Assembly: GCA_002346545.1 (NCBI GenBank)
Contig: DEAA01000075.1
Coordinates: 6,633 to 35,453 of the forward strand
DNA from: Acidobacteria bacterium UBA2994
GTDB taxonomy: Bacteria; Acidobacteriota; Vicinamibacteria; Vicinamibacterales; UBA8438
DNA length: 28,821 bases
Direction of reading: 5' to 3'
Positions 24,503-28,821 of the stretch are shown here, piece by piece (within the stretch, counting starts at the first letter, position 1; each line of letters starts with the position of its first letter). The position numbers and the translations under genes are program-made. The notes under the pieces are model-generated. The model saw only the letters and a program-made list of their open reading frames with translations. It made no database searches and was not told the origin of the DNA.

Positions 24503-25960
24503 GTGATTACATCGCACGGCATGGTACTTCAACAACGACTACAGAATCGGCTGTCCCAGAAGCTTATTCTGACGCCCTCGTTGCAGCAGGCCATCAAACT
24601 GCTGCCCATGTCGACCCTCGAGCTCGTCGACATGCTGAACCAGGAAGTCGTCGAGAATCCGATGCTAGAAGAGGTCCCTGCCGAGGACCTGCAGCCGACA
24701 GAAAGCAACACTCAGAGCGACAAGCAGGAAGCACCGACGCCGGACAAGGAGAAGCAGGATTCCTGGGACGACGCCGACTATGAGTATTTTTTCGGCGACT
24801 ACCTCGACGGCGGCTTCCGGCCTCGAGCTCAGCGCGAGGTCAAAGAGCTGCCACCGATCGAGAACACCCTCTCGACCCAGACCTCGCTCGCCGATCACCT
24901 CATGTGGCAACTGTCGCTCGGCAAGGCCGACGACACGGATCCGCTCATTCGCGAGATCGGATCGGCCATCATTGGCAATCTCGATGACAACGGCTATCTC
25001 GTCGCGTCGGTCGAAGAAATCGCCGCAATGGGGAACTGGCCGGTCAACGACGTCCAGCGCATCCTCACGCTGATACAAGGATTCGATCCGATCGGGGTAG
25101 CGGCCCGCGACCTCCAGGAATGCCTCCTGCTGCAGATCGCCCATCTCGGTCTCGAGGGGACCGCCAGCAAGACGATCATCCAAGATCATCTACGCCTTCT
25201 GCAGAACCACCAAGGGAAGGACATCGCGCGGCGTCTGGACATGTCGCTCGACGAACTGAAGCATCACATCGAAGTAATCCGTCAGCTCGACCCGAAGCCC
25301 GGCAGCCGACACAATCCGGCCTCGTCTCAGCACGTGATTCCTGACGTGTATGTGGCCAAAGTTGAGGACCGCTACGCGGTGATGCTAAATGAAGACGGCA
25401 TGCCACAGCTACGGATCAGCCCAGTGTACCGCCGCCTGCTCGACAAGAAGTCCGAAAACACCGAAGAAACCCGGGCGTACGTCAAGGAGAAGTTCCGATC
25501 GGCGCTCTGGCTGCTCAAGTCGGTCGACCAGCGCCAGAAGACCATCCACAAGGTGGCCACGAGCATCGTCACATTTCAGACGGAATTTCTAGATCTCGGG
25601 ATCGAGTATCTGCGCCCACTGGTGCTTCGGGATGTGGCCAGCGATATCGGGATGCACGAGTCAACAGTCAGCCGCGTGGTCAACAACAAGTACATGCACA
25701 CACCACAGGGCGTGTTCGAGATGAAGTACTTCTTTCACAGCGGCATCAGTAGCGCCTACGGCGAAAGCGTCTCCTCCGTGAAGATCAAGCAACGAATACG
25801 TAAGATCATCCAGCAGGAGAATCCCCAGAAACCTCTGAGCGATTCCCGCATCCTGGGCATACTACAGGGCGAAGGCTTGGTGCTTGCCCGTCGAACTATC
25901 GCCAAGTATCGCGAGGAGCTGAGAATTCCGACGTCGGGCCAGCGCAGAGTAATGTTCTGA
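24503..25960 (+). CDS. rpoN: RNA polymerase sigma-54 factor
   Basis: Sigma-54 directs RNA polymerase to -24/-12 promoters and needs an AAA+ activator to open DNA. The 485-residue protein has the Gln/Leu-rich region I (QQRLQNRLSQKLILTPSLQQ to VVENPMLEE, about 9-53) that contacts activators, a short acidic region II (about 55-95, rich in Glu/Asp), the core-binding region (about 120-320), a helix-turn-helix near 380-410 (HESTVSRVVNNKYMHTPQGV), and the RpoN box ARRTIAKYRE at 462-471, one conservative change from the consensus ARRTVAKYRE. Start could be the GTG at 24503 or the ATG at 24521; region I begins just after the latter and neither has a clear ribosome-binding site. It lies between lptB and hpf, as in many diderms. 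Confidence 0.95.
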   Translation: MITSHGMVLQQRLQNRLSQKLILTPSLQQAIKLLPMSTLELVDMLNQEVVENPMLEEVPAEDLQPTESNTQSDKQEAPTPDKEKQDSWDDADYEYFFGDYLDGGFRPRAQREVKELPPIENTLSTQTSLADHLMWQLSLGKADDTDPLIREIGSAIIGNLDDNGYLVASVEEIAAMGNWPVNDVQRILTLIQGFDPIGVAARDLQECLLLQIAHLGLEGTASKTIIQDHLRLLQNHQGKDIARRLDMSLDELKHHIEVIRQLDPKPGSRHNPASSQHVIPDVYVAKVEDRYAVMLNEDGMPQLRISPVYRRLLDKKSENTEETRAYVKEKFRSALWLLKSVDQRQKTIHKVATSIVTFQTEFLDLGIEYLRPLVLRDVASDIGMHESTVSRVVNNKYMHTPQGVFEMKYFFHSGISSAYGESVSSVKIKQRIRKIIQQENPQKPLSDSRILGILQGEGLVLARRTIAKYREELRIPTSGQRRVMF

Positions 25961-25978
25961 GGACCCCACCGACACCCT

Positions 25979-25984
25979 AGGGGA
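25979..25984 (+). promoter_or_regulatory. Ribosome-binding site of the hpf-like gene
   Basis: AGGGGA ends ten bases before the ATG at 25995. It is intact, so the shortened reading frame is probably still translated. Confidence 0.5.
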
Positions 25985-25994
25985 AGTAGTTAAC

Positions 25995-26279
25995 ATGGAA
26001 TGTACCCTCACTGGACGAGGCCTGCGGATCACGACGGAGCTACGAGAACTCATCGACCGTCGTCTGCACCCACTGGAACGCGTCTTCGGAAAAGCGCTGG
26101 CCTTTCCGGACAAGGGCCTGCACAGCCTAGCCGAGGGCGGCAACTGGCAGTCCGCCGGGGGGACTACCTGTAATAACGTCGTGTATCAGGAGCACAACCA
26201 AAACAGCGCATGGCAGGCATGCCGTTGCGGACCGACCCCGAACGCTCCCCAGCATAACGAGCTGCGACGCTCGATTTGA
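25995..26279 (+). CDS. hpf: Ribosome hibernation promoting factor-like protein, internally shortened, possibly decaying
   Basis: The first ~36 residues (MECTLTGRGLRITTELRELI, then DRRLHPLERVFGKAL) match the first strand and helix of HPF/RaiA (sigma-54 modulation) proteins, which dimerise or inactivate ribosomes in stationary phase. The normal central strands, with a V-x-L...EK...(A/V)E(V/I)T(V/L)-type pattern of about 30-35 residues, are absent. The sequence goes straight to PDKGLHSLAEGGNWQSAGGT and NNVVYQEHNQNSAWQAC, which still resembles the LHG...EG..W..A and final-helix region but has lost the usual Lys/Arg. Total length is 94, against 95-120 for short HPF, the end (RCGPTPNAPQHNELRRSI) being unrelated. 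Other frames of 26100-26280 do not restore the missing part. It lies 34 bases after rpoN, where hpf is expected, and 10 before rapZ. It may be a pseudogene, an assembly error, or a changed protein. Confidence 0.6.
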   Translation: MECTLTGRGLRITTELRELIDRRLHPLERVFGKALAFPDKGLHSLAEGGNWQSAGGTTCNNVVYQEHNQNSAWQACRCGPTPNAPQHNELRRSI

Positions 26280-26289
26280 TTCGCCGCTG

Positions 26290-27198
26290 ATGACTGGCGT
26301 CCACCCCGAACCTGCGAACCCGAACAGTCGCAGCCCGCGCTTCGTTGTCGTCACCGGCCTCTCTGGCGCCGGAAAATCGGCCGCCATACGAGCGCTGGAG
26401 GATCTGGGCTACCTGTGCGTCGACAACCTCCCGACGGTCCTTATTCCGACCCTCGCCGATCTAACCCTCGGAGACGGGGCCACCTATGACGCGGTGGCGG
26501 TGGTGGTCGATGTGCGCGATCGATCGCTTCTCGATCAGTTCTCCGGGGTGTTCCAGTCGCTTCAGGCTCGCCAGAACCTGGGCACATGGCTCATCTTTCT
26601 CGAGGCATCCGACGGGGCGCTCCTCAGACGGTTCAGCGAAACTCGTCGACCGCATCCCCTGGCGCCAACCGCCTCGGTGATCGAGGGCATTCTGGCCGAA
26701 CGTTCGCGTCTCCGGCCCATCAAGAAGATGGCCGACAAAGTGCTGGACACCTCCGATCTCACCGTGCATGAGTTACGGAGCGCCTTTAGGGAGTTGACCC
26801 AGGGAGACAGCAAGCAGACCCAACTGACCACAACCCTCCTTAGCTTCGGGTTCAAGTACGGCGTCCCAGTGGAAGCGGACCTCGTGCTGGATGTACGCTT
26901 CCTGCCAAATCCGTACTTCGTTCCCGACCTGCGACCATTGACCGGGAAAGAGCCGGCGGTTCGAGACTACGTCCTGGCCTCAGAGACGGCCGGACCTTTT
27001 CTCGACAAGACGACGGATCTGCTGCGATTCTTGATTCCCAACTACCAGGACGAAGGCAAGAGCTACTTGACGGTGGCCATCGGTTGCACCGGCGGGCGCC
27101 ACCGATCAGTGGCCATCGTCAACGCGATACGCCCGCGAGTAAATGGCCTCGCCGGTATACGCTGGCGAACCAGGCACCGTGACGTGGCGATGGAGTAG
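26290..27198 (+). CDS. rapZ: RNase adapter protein RapZ (YvcJ family nucleotide-binding protein)
   Basis: RapZ in E. coli binds the small RNA GlmZ and brings it to RNase E, so controlling glucosamine-6-phosphate synthase; the family binds ATP/GTP. The 302-residue protein has the Walker A motif GLSGAGKS (23-30), LGYLCVDNLP (39-48), the LEA...LLRRFSETRRPHPL segment (104-124), LLSFGFKYGVPVEADLVLDV (183-202) followed by RFLPNPYF, and the C-terminal GCTGGRHRSV (265-274), all family signatures. The start ATG at 26290 lies 10 bases after the hpf-like gene; about 15 extra polar residues precede the first strand. Position in the rpoN-hpf neighbourhood is typical, but ptsN, hprK and ptsH are missing. 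Whether it works through GlmZ in this lineage is unknown. Confidence 0.94.
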   Translation: MTGVHPEPANPNSRSPRFVVVTGLSGAGKSAAIRALEDLGYLCVDNLPTVLIPTLADLTLGDGATYDAVAVVVDVRDRSLLDQFSGVFQSLQARQNLGTWLIFLEASDGALLRRFSETRRPHPLAPTASVIEGILAERSRLRPIKKMADKVLDTSDLTVHELRSAFRELTQGDSKQTQLTTTLLSFGFKYGVPVEADLVLDVRFLPNPYFVPDLRPLTGKEPAVRDYVLASETAGPFLDKTTDLLRFLIPNYQDEGKSYLTVAIGCTGGRHRSVAIVNAIRPRVNGLAGIRWRTRHRDVAME

Positions 27199-27205
27199 AT
27201 CAGCG

Positions 27206-27556
27206 ATGAAAGTCGATAAGCCCTGGGGATACGAATTGCGTTGGGCCCAGACCGACCGCTATGTCGGAAAAGTGATTCACGTGAACGCGGGGCATGCCTT
27301 GAGCCTCCAGTACCACAAGGTCAAGGACGAGACCATCTTGCTCTGGAGCGGTCGCTTGCTGTTTGAGATCGGTGAAGGCAACGAGCGCGTGGAACGAGAG
27401 CTCGCCCCCGGGGAGGCGATCCACGTCACCCCGGGCACTGTCCATCGGATGACGGCCATCGAAGACTGCGATATCTTCGAGGTCTCAACGCCCGAACTGG
27501 ACGACGTCGTACGGCTGGAAGACCGCTACGGCCGGAAAGGGACTAGTGCCCCCTAG
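27206..27556 (+). CDS. Cupin-domain protein, phosphomannose isomerase/ManC-C-like
   Basis: A 116-residue single cupin. It starts [20 protein letters not shown], the KPWG(Y/W)E opening of mannose-6-phosphate isomerase type cupins. The first metal motif is [17 protein letters not shown], giving likely ligands Gln35, His37 and Glu42; the second is [10 protein letters not shown] with His80. This Q-x-H...E...H set fits the phosphomannose isomerase branch better than the classic H-x-H cupin. The ATG at 27206 is chosen since homology begins there; a GTG-like start 63 bases upstream would lie inside rapZ. It follows rapZ by 7 bases. A role in sugar-nucleotide supply for LPS or other glycans is plausible in this envelope-gene context but not shown. 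Confidence 0.82.
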   Translation: MKVDKPWGYELRWAQTDRYVGKVIHVNAGHALSLQYHKVKDETILLWSGRLLFEIGEGNERVERELAPGEAIHVTPGTVHRMTAIEDCDIFEVSTPELDDVVRLEDRYGRKGTSAP

Positions 27557-27990
27557 AAGGGAATATCGTCTTCGGTGAGCTCGGGGGGGGCAGGGGCTGG
27601 TCCACTACTAGGAGATGAACTAGGGCGAGCGCCGTAATCGCCGCCACCGCCCTCACCTCGTCCGCCAAGGAGCACGATCCGATCGGCCCTGACCTCGGTC
27701 GTGTAACGGTCGTTGCCGTCCCGGTCCTGCCACTTTCGAGTCTGTAGCTTACCTTCGGCGTAGATCTGTCGCCCCTTCTTCAGGTAATCGTTCAGGGTCT
27801 CGGCCTGCTTGCCCCAGAGCACCACACGATGCCACTCGGTACGCTCCTGCCGCTCACCAGAGGTCTTGTCGTTCCAGACATCCGTAGTGGCGAGACTGAT
27901 CGTGCTGACGGCCGCCCCACCCGGCGTGTAACGCACCTCAGCGTCTCGCCCTAGGTTGCCGACGATGATGACTTTATTGACAGTGCCCAT
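27553..27990 (-). CDS. ssb: Single-stranded DNA-binding protein
   Basis: SSB coats single-stranded DNA in replication and repair and gathers partner proteins, RecJ among them, through its acidic tail. The 145-residue protein has the OB-fold sequence [20 protein letters not shown] (4-23), [20 protein letters not shown] (34-53), [17 protein letters not shown] and [20 protein letters not shown], an intrinsically disordered Gly/Pro/Ser linker (about 110-136), and the exact tip DDIPF at 141-145. Length is normal for a short bacterial SSB. No clear ribosome-binding site precedes the ATG at 27990. It lies 29 bases downstream of cpoB on the same strand, and its TAG shares the CTAG with the stop of the convergent cupin gene. 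Confidence 0.96.
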   Translation of the reverse strand: MGTVNKVIIVGNLGRDAEVRYTPGGAAVSTISLATTDVWNDKTSGERQERTEWHRVVLWGKQAETLNDYLKKGRQIYAEGKLQTRKWQDRDGNDRYTTEVRADRIVLLGGRGEGGGGDYGARPSSSPSSGPAPAPPELTEDDIPF

Positions 27991-28019
27991 GCTGGTATCT
28001 GCTCTCGAGACTACGGCGG

Positions 28020-28821
28020 CTACTGCGACTGCCCGAGGCGGTCGAGCGCCTGCTGGGCAAGATTTGACATGTTGTGATCGGGATGATTGCGGACCACCTG
28101 CTCAAACGCCTGGCGAGCCAGCTCCGATTCGCCCAGACGATCGAGGGCCAGCCCACGCTTGTAGAGCGCCTCGGCCACTGCATCCCCATCGGGGTAGTTC
28201 ATCACGACCTGCTCGAAGGCGGATGCCGCCTCACGGTATCGGCCGTCGGCGTAGTGTGTCTGGCCGATGTAGAACTGCGCATCGTCAGCCAGCTCGGAGC
28301 GAGGAAAAGTGCCGATATAGGCCTCAAAACCCTGTACGGCCAGCGCCCACTGTCCGGTGGTGTAGTCGGCCCAGGCCTGGTCGTACATCCGTTGTGGCGA
28401 CACTCCCGGATTGACCGGAGCCACTGCGACCGGGGCCGGCACGGGCGACTCCACCGAAGTCGGAAGACCCGTTTCCGGATCGATCGCCAGCTGGGTCACC
28501 TGGGGGAGCATCGGCGGAATAGCCAACCGAAGCGCCTCGAGCTCCTGCGACAAAGACGACACGCGCACGTTTGTCTCGTCCACCTTCTCACGAATCACCC
28601 GTACACCACCCGACAGGTTGTCCACCATCAGGCGCTGGTCGGCGAAAGCTCGACGAGCCGCATCATCCTGCTCGTCAAGTCTCGAAAGCAAGATCTGCAA
28701 GGTCTGGTCGAGGGTACCCAGCATCAGATGCAGGCGGTTGCCCTGTTCCTGCAGCATCCTGATGTCGGCCATCATCTGCTGATGCTCACGGTCAGCAGCC
28801 ACCACCGGCAACCCCGCCACG
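28020..28821 (-). CDS. cpoB: Tol-Pal system accessory protein CpoB/YbgF (5' end outside window)
   Basis: CpoB is a periplasmic protein that links outer-membrane constriction by Tol-Pal to peptidoglycan synthesis during division. The visible 266 codons begin in what looks like the end of a signal peptide ([15 protein letters not shown]), so the true start is beyond 28821. About residues 10-100 form a coiled coil with repeated Leu/Met heptads ([20 protein letters not shown]), as in the trimerising YbgF N-terminus. A Pro/Val/Ala linker (about 115-145) leads to about three TPR units ([60 protein letters not shown]) finishing at 266. pal would be expected upstream, outside the window. Confidence 0.9.
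   Translation of the reverse strand, partial: VAGLPVVAADREHQQMMADIRMLQEQGNRLHLMLGTLDQTLQILLSRLDEQDDAARRAFADQRLMVDNLSGGVRVIREKVDETNVRVSSLSQELEALRLAIPPMLPQVTQLAIDPETGLPTSVESPVPAPVAVAPVNPGVSPQRMYDQAWADYTTGQWALAVQGFEAYIGTFPRSELADDAQFYIGQTHYADGRYREAASAFEQVVMNYPDGDAVAEALYKRGLALDRLGESELARQAFEQVVRNHPDHNMSNLAQQALDRLGQSQ

Noticed and set aside
26127..26387. Minus-strand frame over the hpf-like gene and rapZ start
   Set aside because: Considered as a replacement gene for the lost hpf segment, but its first half is antisense to the RapZ Walker A region and the rest shows no family pattern.
1..28821. CRISPR array, tRNA, insertion sequence, prophage or defence island
   Set aside because: No regular direct repeats, no tRNA cloverleaf, no transposase or integrase motifs and no terminal inverted repeats were seen; nearly all bases belong to core genes.

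Overview
The window is GC-rich and almost completely coding. It carries core genes of a diderm (Gram-negative type) bacterium: LPS-export parts (LptC/LptA, LptB), a Tol-Pal accessory protein, phosphatidylethanolamine synthesis (Psd, PssA) and sigma-54. The gene order, an LptC-OstA fusion running into lptB-rpoN-hpf-rapZ, a YdcH-type small protein, very long NtrY-like kinases and SPOR-tailed beta-propellers together fit Acidobacteriota best, perhaps class Vicinamibacteria. That placement is inference from gene content; there is no rRNA here. I see no tRNA, rRNA, CRISPR array, insertion sequence, prophage or toxin/defence cassette.

Layout. Positions 1-4069 (minus strand): mutS, followed downstream by a GTG-started flavin amine-oxidase-family gene that runs off the left edge. 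Positions 4164-7166 (plus): tsaB and rimI, which overlap by 4 bases, a YdcH-like small protein, then psd and pssA. Positions 7149-13040 (minus): a secreted beta-propeller protein with a SPOR domain, a hairpin, then a histidine kinase of about 1336 residues whose 3' end overlaps that of pssA. Positions 13154-27556 (plus): a tightly packed series guaA, dnaE, accA, recJ, lptC-lptA fusion, lptB, rpoN, a shortened hpf, rapZ and a cupin. Positions 27553-28821 (minus): cpoB/ybgF (5' end outside the window) followed by ssb, which meets the cupin tail to tail over a shared CTAG.

How the genes work together. guaA, dnaE, recJ, ssb and mutS serve nucleotide supply, replication and repair. tsaB and rimI are the usual tRNA-t6A/ribosomal-protein acetylation pair. 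psd and pssA make phosphatidylethanolamine, accA feeds fatty-acid synthesis, and lptC-lptA plus lptB form the energised and periplasmic parts of the LPS bridge, so envelope building is a strong theme. rpoN, hpf and rapZ are the remains of the nitrogen/PTS-linked cluster known from many diderms, here without ptsN, hprK or ptsH.

No clearly new multi-gene system is visible. The points most worth a second look are: (1) the giant kinase with three extracytoplasmic or membrane sensor blocks and no response regulator beside it; (2) the hpf-like gene that appears to have lost its central beta-strands in frame; (3) an AccA with changed residues in both normally glycine-rich active-site loops; (4) the LptC-LptA fusion with a long Pro/Thr/Ala linker; and (5) the beta-propeller-SPOR protein.
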